Of a stretch of 64,000 nucleotides of DNA, positions 11,155-21,752 are shown one piece after another (position 1 is the first letter of the stretch; each line of letters starts with the position of its first letter). The stretch lies in the NCBI GenBank assembly GCA_025093555.1, contig JAIWNF010000058.1:1-64000 (forward strand), in the 5' to 3' direction. The notes beneath the pieces were generated by a model that was not told the DNA's origin, did no database searches, and saw only the letters and a program-made list of their open reading frames with translations. This stretch comes from Circinella umbellata (taxonomy: Eukaryota; Mucoromycota; Mucoromycetes; Mucorales; Lichtheimiaceae). A program made the translations under genes and the position numbers.

Positions 11155-11640
11155 CTCCTCACCAGCGAGACCAGTTTTTGGATCAATTAATACAAAAAAT
11201 AAAATCAGCATGTGATATACATTCCCAAAGGTCTCTCTCTATTAGTGGACGAGCAACCATTGTAAATGTACTTATCCTATCTACTTTATGGCATGTCTTA
11301 CAAGTGTGTCCGGTACCAAAATCCTTCTTTGAAAAGGTTCGAAGCGTCTGCCATACTTTTTTGACAAGGAGAATGTGGCGTAAAGTTGCTTATTATAAAA
11401 TGGTTGATAATAGAAACAAAGGGGGTCTTGCCATACTTCACCCCTCCTCACAGCAATCTGCATTACAACTTAGATGGATTATTCCATTGTTCAACCACCA
11501 AGATACCACCAAGTCATTCATTCACGACTGGATTTACAATATAATGCTACAATGGTCTGATGGTCAAGACCCATTAATGGTGTTGCTATTTCCCTACCTA
11601 CGTACCTCAACCATGAGGACTAATCGGTTTGTTGCTATAT
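11155..11640 (+). pseudogene. C-terminal fragment of a LINE reverse transcriptase
   Basis: The frame reads HQRDQFLDQLIQKIKSACD, then LSISGRATIVNVLILSTLW, FFEKVRSVCHTFLTRR and NKGGLAILHPSSQQSALQLRW. These motifs are typical of the region just C-terminal to the polymerase domain of non-LTR retrotransposons, where a thumb-like segment precedes the zinc knuckle. The N-terminal polymerase part is absent: the fragment starts where the GGATGC element ends. On the right it fades into the AT-rich insert near 11640. It is a remnant cut on both sides by other insertions. Confidence 0.75.
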
Positions 11641-11696
11641 TGATTACTATTGGCAGATTTTTAATTATTGGTAGAATTTTAAAAATCGAAAAAACA

Positions 11697-11704
11697 AAAA
11701 TTGA
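11697..11704 (+). promoter_or_regulatory. AAAATTGA box upstream of the AT-rich ORF
   Basis: An exact AAAATTGA lies 32 bases upstream of the ATG at 11737. This octamer is the known early-promoter motif of Mimivirus and relatives, where it sits upstream of many genes. The surrounding DNA is extremely AT-rich, so chance occurrence cannot be excluded. It is listed because the ORF it precedes independently looks virus-like. Confidence 0.35.
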
Positions 11705-12357
11705 ATTTTTATATTATTTAAAAATTAATACCTAAAATGATTAAGCCCAGAGAATTCATTCCCAAAACTGATTTAACAATATGCCCCAATTCTCTTATGT
11801 CAATTATGTTTGATACATTTAAACATTGTTTAAATGATATCTTATCTCCTTTTAATATAAATATAGATGAAAAATTAATAAAAAAAACTTTTATAAATAA
11901 AATGAGATATTCTTCTGTATGGACTAATATTATGTCTGGAACACATTGTATGCATATATATACAGAAAACAGCTCTAAACTTTTCACGTTATGTAATAAA
12001 AAAATTAATAGATCTGTTGATGATCCTATTAATTATATAGATTTTAATAAATGGAAATGTTCAAAACATATTGTATCAAAAAAAGATTATAAACCAAAAA
12101 GTAGAACATATAAATCAGAAAATATTATATATTGTTCTGCTTTGACATTAAAAAAGGAAAAATGTAAAAAACCTTCTAAAATAGGATCTTTATGTGTTGA
12201 TCATTATATGAAAGAAAAAAAAATTAAAAATAAATCATCTATATCTGTTTCGTTATATAATAAAGAAATTAAACCTAGGCCTAAAAAGGTTACATTAAAT
12301 AATGCATTTTATAATAAATATTTTCAAATTTTATTAAAAAATAATAAAAAAAAAGAA

Positions 12358-12375
12358 GAGGTTCAAATAGACCTC
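12358..12375. repeat. Imperfect palindrome inside the AT-rich ORF (first)
   Basis: GAGGTTCAAATAGACCTC has GAGGT/ACCTC arms and encodes EVQIDL within EEVQIDLN. It is related in sequence and in encoded residues to the perfect palindrome at 12646-12663. Confidence 0.6.
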
Positions 12376-12645
12376 AATAATATAGATATAAGATTTGAAA
12401 ACAATATATGTTTAGAACAAAATGATAATAATATATTTATTTGTAATAAAGATATTATGAAGGGGGAAGATTTATGTTATTATCATTGGAAACTTCAAAA
12501 TCCAGTAATTAAAAAGGAGAAAAAACAAGAAAGAACTATAGCTAAAAAGATGAATAAATTAAAGAATAATATATTACATGATTATTCTTTATATTCATCT
12601 ATTATTGAAAAAATAAAAAAAGCAAAAAATAAATTTATTGATGAA

Positions 12646-12663
12646 GAGGTTCAATTGAACCTC
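12646..12663. repeat. Perfect 18-bp palindrome inside the AT-rich ORF (second)
   Basis: GAGGTTCAATTGAACCTC equals its own reverse complement and encodes EVQLNL within EEVQLNLKK. It shares the GAGGTTCAA left arm and CCTC right arm with the earlier copy, which suggests a palindromic element inserted in frame. Confidence 0.7.
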
Positions 12664-13250
12664 AAAAAGAAAGATGATGGGATTAAAAAATATAATAATG
12701 ATTCATTTGAATATAAACAAAAAAGATTATTTTCTTGTTATATTGCAGAAACCCAATATGGAGGTACAAATAAATTAGATGAATCTGATGATGAATTTGA
12801 TTGAGAAGGTATACCATATAACTTATATGAATATATAAATGGATATCCTAAAAATGTCAGATGGAAATATAATGAAATATATATAGATGAAAAAGAAGAA
12901 TATATTAAAGAACAAAAAATAAGAAAACATATATATAATCACTTAAAGAAGAATAACCCTTATAAAAAAATAAACAAATCTGAAATAGATGATTTTTATG
13001 AAAAGATAAAGAAACATAAAAATTATAATAAGATAAACATAGAATTATTATAATCATAACTATTTTATTATATTTCATAATACAATAGATAATTATGAAC
13101 TTGGAACGACCCCGACTTGTCGCCGTACGGAACAGCACTATACTAAACTTATTCTCTTTAATGCTATATTGAAAAAAAGGCACGTACCATGATCCTCCTC
13201 CTCCCTTTATCCCAAAGGCTCAATCTTATCCTCATCCTTTTGTTCTCGTC

Positions 13251-14321
13251 ATGATCTTCCTCGTGTTGTTCCAAGTCCATTTTCATTCAGAACATTTGTC
13301 ATCTACGATCATTGAGTTTTGCATAATTCTTCTGGGTGATCTACAACCTGGAATTACCATTCCTAATTCACTTTCAATATTACGTCAAATAACTGGATTT
13401 TCTGCATTAACGAACCGCTTGCTAAAATATGTGTCTTGCTCTTGTTGCCATTGCTTGTTCCTTTTATCCGATCCTAACTGCCCAACAACTTGTCCCAATA
13501 ATGATATTCACTATCCTAATATGTGTGGAAATAATTTGTTTAAAGTCATTGCTAACCATCGTAGACCTATAAAAGAATTTACATACCAACCTTTGCCTGC
13601 GAGCATTAAGAGATTATTTTTGCGGCCAGGTTTTGAGGCAAAGATCGAGGAATAGATTAATGTCATCCATCGTCAGTTCAATTCACATGAATTTTATACA
13701 TTATCAACTGATATTAGAAATGCTGGTAGTATCACTGGAAGCGAGCCTTTACCGTTAGATGCATATTCTCGCAACTGTGGAAGTGAAACATTTATGCCAG
13801 AGCGATTGTATAACTTCTTGTTGAATTTTTATCATGACGTGTATGGTGATCATCTTGTTCATTATACAAATGCCGGTGAAGGGCGACGTTTTGTTGGTAA
13901 TCGGTATTGTAAAATGAGAACTATAACACTGATGGATCAAAATTACCATAGTGTTGAAGCACGATAACAACGTGGTGCACATACACAAGTTCTATTCTAT
14001 ACTGATGACAGGGATGAAGTAATGGCATGGCCTTGTGAAATACAATTCTTCTTTTGCCATGTGCAGATAGTCAATGATATCCTAGCAGAGCATGTTTTTG
14101 CATATGTTCGATGGCATAACATCCACAGGAATAATGATGGTCGACAGTTCGTGGATCCGTATGTGGAAACGTTAGGTAGCGGTTTTCATACTGAATTTAT
14201 GGATTGTATTGTGCTTGTTCATCGTTTATATTCGCAAATTCCTGTAGTCAAATATGGCGCGCAGGCAAGTGCAAATGCAAGGACAGTCGTTATCCCATTA
14301 CCCAAAAAACTATTAGCATAA
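13251..14321 (+). pseudogene. Degenerate Plavaka/KDZ-like transposase fragment
   Basis: One frame runs through with stops at 13653-13655 (TAG) and about 13968 (TAA). The left part reads RLLKYVSCSCCHCLFLL, then PTTC, MCGNNLFKV and FTYQPLPASIKRLFLRPGFE. This is the Cys-rich region followed by a loader motif seen in fungal Plavaka and Kyakuja-Dileera-Zisupton transposases. The right part has LAEHVFAYVRWHNIH and FMDCIVLVHRLYSQI, matching the C-terminal region of such proteins. The catalytic middle is missing, so this is an internally deleted relic. The reading may start upstream of 13251 (PPPPFIPKAQSYPHPF is legible near 13192-13240 in another frame). Confidence 0.65.
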
Positions 14322-15141
14322 TAAAAACTACCGTTTTTTTTTACCTCACAAAAAATACCATTTCCCTTTTTTAAACAAAAGCAAATATTTCTCCATTCTT
14401 TTCCTTTTCCTTTTCCATCATTTGACAAGAAAAAATAGCATTACCTTTTCTGCACATCCTTTTAATCCTGGACCTACTGATGATCTTAATTTGTTATATT
14501 CTGTAATTGAGGCAGTGAAAAAAAAAGAGAGAGAGAGAGAGAGAGAAAAGAGAGAGTAAAAAAGGAGATAGGAAGATTATGTTTGGAAGTTGTAAGCTTT
14601 TATATAGTCGATGAGACAAAAGTAAGAGATCATACCTCAGCTAACAAAACTGTGTGTCAAAGTGCTATTGTCATCTTGCCAATCATTACATGTTTGAAAA
14701 AAAATATCCTATATTTATATCGAAAACGGCTTTAGAATGCTTCTGTATAATTAAAAAGAAAACGTTAGTGAAAAACCAATAAGAAGAAAGAGAAAAGGCA
14801 TATACTGTAATAAGGTGGTTATTTTTCCTGGTCATATAGAGAGTAGAACTAGTTCACATAAAAATCTTTAATGTTATTGAGAAGATTAAGCAAAAAACCG
14901 AACGTTAGGAATGTAGTGCCATATGGGAAAAAAAATTAGAAGAACAAAAGCTCAAATAGATCACAGGTAAGCTCCGAATAATTGTCGGAATTACCCCAAA
15001 AAGCTCTTTAATACTAATCTTCCCGCATACATGCACTTTTTACAAAAAAAAACAAGTTTTTATTTTAAACGGCTATCCAGCCCTCCAATCGTCGTTGTTC
15101 ATCGCTGCTCAAGGCAACGACGCGGACATCACCAACCACTT
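14322..15141. other. AT-rich region with a GA microsatellite
   Basis: No gene is recognised. A (GA)n tract lies at about 14528-14548. The segment 15064-15141 is markedly G+C-richer and, read on the minus strand, carries an open frame ending DEQRRLEGWIAV that probably belonged to the gene at 15142-16130. Confidence 0.4.
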
Positions 15142-16130
15142 TCACCAACTAGTTGCATCTGAAGAAGGCTTCAACTCGTCAAGAAGGCATAAAAGTTCAT
15201 TTGCCTAAAACAATTGTCGAAATCAATTATAAAGCCTATAGTGAATTATTGGTAAATATACATACCTTCTCATTCCTCCAGTGTGGTTTTCTGACGAGCA
15301 CACGCTTCCCAATCACCCCGTTGTACTCGTCATCCGTCTCCTCATCTGACATATACTCTGGTTTAAGCGACGCCTCTCCTCCAGAGTACGTCTCCTGCAA
15401 GCGAGCCCAATGCATTTGGAATGCGTCACACCTATGTTTGTGCTTCTACTAAGTTTGTTAGAACACTCTTTGCCTATTAATAGCATAATTTTTTTTCTTA
15501 CAGCATGGCGACGAGCATTACGCCTACTGGACGTTCTACGTTGTTCTGCCTGGTTTGCCGATCTACGTATTTTTGATCGCTGATTGTCAAAGAAGTCGTA
15601 AATCTTCTTCAACAATCGTTCCTCCTGAATGTCATATCTCTGAAGGCCCTTAATGTATGAAGCAATCGTCATCTTCACACCAGAATTGTGAGCTGATCGA
15701 TATACTTCATTCCATCTGAAACCTTCAGCACCCAAGGCAGCGTTTTGATGGCGTATGGCAGCCTATTACTCTATGATGTTACTAACGGACCCTATATCTT
15801 TTTATATATTTTTTACTAGTGACTTACAGAAACTTTTGCCAAACGACCAGCTCGGAAGCCCTCCACGGCACCATGCATCGCGACTGGTTCAGCGTTTTGA
15901 TTGACAGCAAGTGGAGGCTGTACTTGCTGTTGTGCCAATGCCTGTCTGGCAATGACATCTCCCATCGCCTGAACCTGCGATTCCAACATGGCATTTCGCG
16001 CCTCCACTTGTCGGACACGATCTTCCAACCGCAACAACGCATTGTTTGCAGTATTATCTTGTTGAATAGTGGCATTACGAGCCGCCCTGCGCTGGGCTCG
16101 AGCAGCATTAATTTCTCCTATAGTTGGCAT
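15142..16130 (-). CDS. Four-exon orphan gene with coiled coil and acidic motif
   Basis: Exons 15828-16130, 15502-15762, 15266-15445 and 15142-15204 join with every intron in phase 0 (65, 56 and 61 bp, all gt...ag), giving 268 residues. Exon 1 encodes an Ala/Arg/Gln-rich helix (NALLRLEDRVRQVEARNAML), a probable coiled coil. Exon 2 contains LGAEGFRWNEVYRSAHNSG and a basic tail rich in Arg. Exon 3 contains DAFQMHWARLQETYSGGEAS, then EYMSDEETDD and GKRVLVRKPHWRNEK. Exon 4 ends early: one base past DATS a second frame stays open to GWIAV, so a single-base deletion may have shortened the C-terminus. I do not recognise the family. Its place among transposons suggests it could be a mobile-element cargo gene. 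Confidence 0.65.
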
Positions 16131-17548
16131 CTAAAAAAAATCTCAATATAAAAGCGATCATTCAACACGTTCTATAGGTATCCATTTACATTTTTAATTA
16201 ATTTGGGTGAATAGCGTAAGTGTGATGTTTATTTTTTTTGTTTAGAAGAAAAGACAAGTGAGGTAAGAAGAAGATAATTTGGGGGAGGTAATTATTAGAC
16301 AATATGATTGAGTGTTCTCCTATGTTATGCATGATGAGGGTAATGATATTATAAAGTCTTTTTTTGTTTAAAATCATTTTTGTCCCTTTCTTCCACTTTT
16401 ACATTTTTTTCTCAAAAACGTTTTTACCCCTCTCTCACTATAATGCTAATCTTTTGTATGTGGTAATGCTATATTTTTTTACGTCCTTTCTTCATCAAAT
16501 TGATGATTATACTCATATACTGATGATGGTTTTTATATATATTAATCTGTATTTTTCTTCTTAGAATTGAAATAGCTCAATAGCGAAATCGAACTTGTAA
16601 GTTTTCTACTTCTATTTTATACTTTTGAAATGATTGCTATTATTACGTTTGCATCTGTCTGATGTCGTTTTATTGTTTTATGTTTTATATATAGTACCAG
16701 ATACTAGCTGTTGCTCTTTGGTATATTCTTTTTATATACGTTCACTCAATTGATCAAGAATAATTATGTGTTACTCAAACGCTACTTTCCATATTAGATT
16801 AATTTTCTTTTTATTTCTTTTTGACTATTATTAGCTAATTTCTTTTTTTTGTGCACTTTTAATCTAACATATTATTGTTTCTCTTTTACAAAGTGTACAT
16901 CTCTGTTTTACGTAATTGTCATCTCCTCCATTTAAATTAGCATTAGGCAACTAATCTCTCTCCTTTTTCTTCTGTAATTGCTTATTTCTGTGTGTTAAAA
17001 TTATAATAAAATCGGTTTTATTACCATATCATATAAACCATCTGTTTTTTTATAAAAATTGTGAGCAAAATTAATGATACTATCTATTTTTACTGAAAGA
17101 CAACCCCCCTAATATCCAAATGCATACATATGCAGACCTCTGTAGTAATATAGCATGCACTAGGCACCCAGTCCATATGTAATGCAGTAACAAACATTTT
17201 ATATGTTTGCATATAAATATAATATCAGACCCCCTACACCATTTTTACGTTGATGCATATCAAACTTATATGCTGTTTCCATAGCGTAAAAGCTGCTTGA
17301 TACCATGTTTCTATATTCATTACTATTTACCCTACTTTTATGCCACTTTTATGCTAACTTTACTGCTTTTCAGACAGCGTCAAAGCAGCCTTGTTGCCCA
17401 GTGGACTTATTATTATGTATCATTTTCTTTTATATTTATTTCTTTGTATTTCCGCTCCAATAAAGTGAAAACGATGATTATAGCATATGTACTTATAGGT
17501 CGGAATCGATGGTCTCTTGGAATTGACCAGAGATTTATCAACTGTCAA
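16131..17548. other. AT-rich intergenic region
   Basis: No gene is recognised. The sequence is T-rich on the plus strand with a polypyrimidine bias around 16370-16560, and short ORFs here look random. Confidence 0.4.
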
Positions 17549-17612
17549 TTCGATATAACGATACATTTTTGATCTGATGGGATGTATCATTATAGTGAGG
17601 GGTGACAGTACA
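17549..17612 (-). repeat. Solo terminus of a CGTTATA-type MITE
   Basis: The segment TTCGATATAACGATACA... to GAGGGGTGACAGTA is the reverse complement of the left end of the elements at 37633-38395 and 55046-55844, with scattered transitions. Only about 60 bases remain, so it is an end fragment without its partner. Confidence 0.6.
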
Positions 17613-18215
17613 GAACCATTTCTCTTTTGTTTCAATTATGACTTCTCTCTTGTACTATTATCACTTACAGCTGCAATAACATCACTTCTACTGAACATGT
17701 TACTGTATTGTATTTAATAAAATATTATAGAGTTCTAACCAACTCTCATACAAAAAAATAGCAACAATCATTTGATATTTTTAATGGCTGAACAACCTTG
17801 TTGTATCATCCCGTCTTTTTGATGTTTGATACTCAATTCATCAAAGCGCTTGACTTATTGTGTCTAACTGTAAGTATTTTAATAGATAACTCGTCTTGTT
17901 TAAGCACTATGTAAACTCTATACACAAGAGATGTAGTTGAGTAATGCGCATGGTGGATTTCTCGTATTTTTATACTTTTTTTTTGCCATATCCTTTTTTT
18001 CTTTCCCAATTTACAACAAAGTTGCACCATCATCAATCAAGACTGAAAAAGCAATCAAAAGCGTGCTTACACAAAACAAACTCACCTCCACTATAACAAT
18101 TACACCATCACCAGAGAATCGAGTTTATAAGCCTCATAGCACAGCCACTATACTGTTACACACATCAAACCTTCTTAGGCACAATAAACTAAGACTTAAC
18201 AATCCTAACACAAGT
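17613..18215. other. AT-rich region upstream of the LINE ORF1
   Basis: Probably includes the 5' region of the LINE. A frame in phase with ORF1 is open from about 17937 without an ATG before 18216. Confidence 0.35.
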
Positions 18216-19471
18216 ATGCTCAACAGACAGCAACAGCAAGAATCCATCATATGTGAGAAGATAAACACCACAGCAGATTTCAACAGTAGTCAATTTGAAC
18301 AGAACGTTTTAATTGACACCTTGAGACAAAGCCAACCTGACTTACGCCAAGTACCAGAATGGGCACAATTCATTGTCCACCAACAAACTGCTATGGCAAA
18401 AACAATAGCAGAACAAACCAAGGAACTAAAAGTACAGGATGGGAAGTTACAACTTTTACAAAAACGTATCAAAGAAAATGAGGTACTAAAAGCTCAAGTC
18501 ACTGATCATAAAAAAAAGCTTCAGCATCTTGAATCGCAGCAGCAGCAGCAGACAACTATTACACCTGAGGATGTAACAAATAACGATTCACATGATCAAG
18601 ATCTCCTACTCACCGGTACATGTAAGTTTCGTCACGCTATTTCGACTAAGGAATGGGAACATTGTAAGACTGAGATTGAGGCCACTAAAAAACAACAACA
18701 GCAATAAGACAAAACAAAACAAAACAACTAAAACAATTCAAACAATTAGATCAGCAAATGCAACGTCAACAACAACTTTAGCAACATGCATCAATGAAGT
18801 CATATGCTAAAATTACTAGTAAAAATGTCACACAAAAAACAAAAGTTACACAGCCACCTTCTAAAAAATTAATTAACTAAGCGCATCACATATTAATCCC
18901 AGCTACGGACACAATAGTGTATACTTTTGTATATATGGGCTCACCACGTCACACTCTATACAGTGAAATCCGAAAAGCCCTCCGCTTAGTAGGTGTAGCA
19001 CAAGAGCGTGTAATAGATATTCAGTTCCCAACACACAACACTGTGGCCTTATTGATCCACTCATTATATAAAAAAGAACTCAGAGAACTTCTTAGTCAGG
19101 CCAAACTTTCACCAAAGGATAATTCTGATCCCACTGCAGTAACAACTATTGGTGATCCTATATTACTGGCAAAATTATCAGAAGACCAACGAATTACCGA
19201 AGCCAAGAAAATTTACCAAGAAAGGATGTTGGCTATGTTCTCACATATGCCAAAAAAACATTTAGGCATCGCTATTCTTCGACATTTCACTTCGCTCTCT
19301 AAAGAAGACCCACATCACATTGATTCTGACTATTGGACTAAATTTCAAGAAAAGAACCCAAAAACATCACCATGTCAACATCATTTGATAAATTCATTAG
19401 ATAATGCCCATAAATTGTTGTCTGGTACTAATGACAACAAAAATAATGAGCTGGAACAAATAGAATATTAA
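18216..19471 (+). pseudogene. LINE ORF1 (decayed)
   Basis: The first ATG-started part (18216-18707) encodes a Gln-rich protein with a long coiled-coil-like region (KTIAEQTKELKVQDGKLQLL). A frame change plus stops follow, and the frame is recovered from about 18790 (KSYAKITSKNVTQKTK) to 19471. That second part reads TLYSEIRKALRLVGVAQERV, resembling the nucleic-acid-binding domain of LINE ORF1 proteins in Mucoromycota. The stop TAA (19469-19471) overlaps the ATG of ORF2 (19471-19473) as TAATG. ORF1 products coat the element RNA. The frameshift and stops show this copy is dead. Confidence 0.6.
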
Positions 19472-21000
19472 TGATTGACCACCTGAAAATTAGTCTCTTG
19501 AATGCAACTGGTATTGAAAAATCACCAGTTGAAATTATTGAATTCTGTAACAGCAACAACATCGACTTAATACTCATCACCGAAACTTTTCTCATCCGTG
19601 GACGACTTTATACTGACTGGTTTCAGTATCATAACTATGTAATACAACCTAATCCTAAAAAGAGAGGGCAAGGCGGTATTTCACTACTAGTATGACCTAA
19701 TATCAACATTCACATCCATCAACTCCCCAATCAAAACAGTTTCACCCTCTCATTTAAAATTGGCATGTATACCTTCCATGGCTTATACCTACCACCACCA
19801 CCAACAATTACTGATGATACTGTTATTGAGCTACTGGATCAGCTCCCAATCAATAACTATACCATTATATTAGGTGATCTCAACGCACGATCAAAACTTC
19901 TTACTGGTGACCATTCTAATAATACTCATGGACTCAAAGTTCTCGAACCATGAGTTACTGGGAATGGGTTCTATGTCTAGAATGGACCTCTAACACGCAC
20001 ACAACCAACTTTTCACACAGCTACTAGTAACAACACTATTGATTTATTCATATCAATGTTAAATACTATTATTAACCCCTCTTTAGAAATACACGATTTG
20101 CAATCTCTCTCTACTCATCACCATCTGTGTTCTTTATCATTTTATATACCCATACCATAGAATCCTCTTCCGACTCCAAATTCAACTCGACAGCATTGGA
20201 AATTACAACGTCTGACTGATCCTGAAGTTAAACAACTATATATAAAAAATTTGAAGACAATACTACATGTATATCACAACTTTTTGATCGATTTAATAGC
20301 TCCAACAGCATTTGCCATCTACCAACAGTAGAACAAATCGGCCATGACCTAACATCAGCAATCTACAATGCACTTGATAGTAGTGTTACATGCCTCAAAC
20401 CATGACCAAAGAAATAGAAAAATTATCGAATGAGGAACTGAAACAAAAAGCAAATCACTGAGAAAAAGCATATATAAAATGGCGATATGCACCAAGAGAT
20501 AACTTGGTTGTTAATGCTAAACTCTGGTCGGACTACACCCAAAAATGTGATGAGTTCTCCAAAGCAGTCTCTAGAACACGTCGTCTCACATAGAACCAAT
20601 TCTGTAATAAACTTGGCAATGCACCACCACATGAAGCCAACACAGTAATAAAAAGGATGTGAAAGAATAGACAAACTAACCAAGTTTTTTCCTATCCAGA
20701 TGGTCCACAGCAGGCAACAGAAATAATGATAATGCACTTATCGCACGTTTTCGGTGGGGAACAACATAATCCTTACAACACAGCCAGAATAGGAGTCTTT
20801 CTTAACCAGCAAATTTTTGACAGTAATAAATTTGACAACCTATTTGCAGTGGAAGAAATCGAATACATAATTAGCAAAATGGCCCCATATAAAGCACCTG
20901 GTAATAATCACCTTACTGGTGCTATGCTTAAACCAATTGCTAAACCGCTCTCTAATTTATTAAGCAAATTTTTCAAACTATGCTAGTATTGGTCATATAT
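19471..21000 (+). pseudogene. LINE ORF2: endonuclease and start of reverse transcriptase (decayed)
   Basis: The N-terminal part is an apurinic-type endonuclease: LKISLLNATG, then LILITETFL (catalytic Glu), YTIILGDLNARS (GDLNA motif) and, decayed, STHHHLCSL where SDH is expected. The frame then shifts twice (about 20250 and 20420) through a linker (YIKWRYAPRDN) into the first reverse transcriptase motifs (MAPYKAPGNNHLTGAML), and homology ends near 21000, before the YADD region. Ten in-frame stops are TGA or TAG at probable Trp positions: 19693, 19951, 19978, 20158, 20403, 20415, 20459, 20591, 20660 and 20984. The 3' half of the element is absent here. Confidence 0.75.
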
Positions 21001-21433
21001 GCCGACATCACTGTTATATCAATAGAAATTTAAATATAAAAGGAGATGTAAATAAGTCAGCGAGACCCAAAAGAACAATAATTGAACTCCAGTTTATTAA
21101 AATAAAATATTATCTCTATTTATATGAATCTTATTATCAGTGGGATATACTGATATGTGTATACGTAAGATTTATATTTGTCATGGCCGTGTGAATTATG
21201 AATATAAGATTAATGCTATTAAGATTAGACTTTGAGCGGTTGACGATATGATATATCTACGCAGCTGTTATCTTATATCATTATAGAAGACAGACTTCTG
21301 TGTTCTTATAAATTATGGTCCAAATAGGGAAATACACGAAATGTCAGCAAAGCATAATTAAAGATACGCTATACTTTAATAATTAGAATGACAAATAATT
21401 ATCTTTTTGAATAATATGTGTTGGATACAACAC
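21001..21433. other. AT-rich region after the truncated LINE
   Basis: No gene or recognisable element motif is seen. Confidence 0.35.
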
Positions 21434-21752
21434 TGCCGCTAAAAGAGAACACTATGCTATTTGTCCAATGCTACAGCCTCCGACTAATGAACTTCTCACC
21501 GTATTTGGTACTATTCCATCAACATAAACTGAATTGCAGCCTCTTAACTTTATCATGAATCATCTACCACGCTCTGAAGTTGGCTTGACATTGGGGAAGT
21601 GGCCGAAAGTCTGGAGTGCTCTTATATGGGTGCTTTGTGAAATCGAGCGTTTGAGCCATCCTGATGACGCATTCGATGAAGCTGAACCGAATCCTGGAGA
21701 TGCCCTGGACATTACACCCCCACCACACACACAATTTTCCGCAAACCCATAG
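21434..21752 (+). pseudogene. Unidentified ORF fragment, possibly a retroelement tail
   Basis: A frame interrupted once (TAA near 21525) reads REHYAICPMLQPPTNELL, then PRSEVGLTLGKWPKVWSALIW and HPDDAFDEAEPNPGDALD. The spacing of a CP...W...ALIW pattern recalls the region after the zinc knuckle of LINE polymerases, but no full motif is present. It could be the displaced 3' end of the LINE at 18216-21000 or of another element. Confidence 0.25.

Larger units (their letters stand above)
11737..13053 (+). pseudogene. AT-rich Cys/His-repeat ORF, giant-virus-like, one in-frame TGA
   Basis: The frame is open for 439 codons from ATG 11737 to TAA 13051-13053 except for a TGA at 12802-12804. The text around the TGA (DESDDEFD, then EGIPYNLYEYINGYPK) continues the same composition, so the stop is internal. 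The protein is Lys/Asn/Ile-rich, has no introns, and contains three Cys/His clusters of the form C...C-x-x-H: CSALTLKKEKCKKPSK with GSLCVDH (about residues 135-155), NICLEQ...CNKD...GEDLCYYH (about 226-250), and an earlier CNKK...KCSKH (about 88-110). Small Cys/His clusters of this type occur in many uncharacterised giant-virus (NCLDV) proteins. Codon use is far more AT-biased than any neighbour. An AAAATTGA box lies upstream. Origin from an endogenised large DNA virus is an inference; a mobile-element origin is possible. Confidence 0.5.

Noticed and set aside
19471..21000. Canonical RIP (CpA-targeted) of the LINE
   Set aside because: Only the TGG-to-TAG changes are in CpA context on the other strand; TGG-to-TGA are not, and a single copy cannot establish the process.
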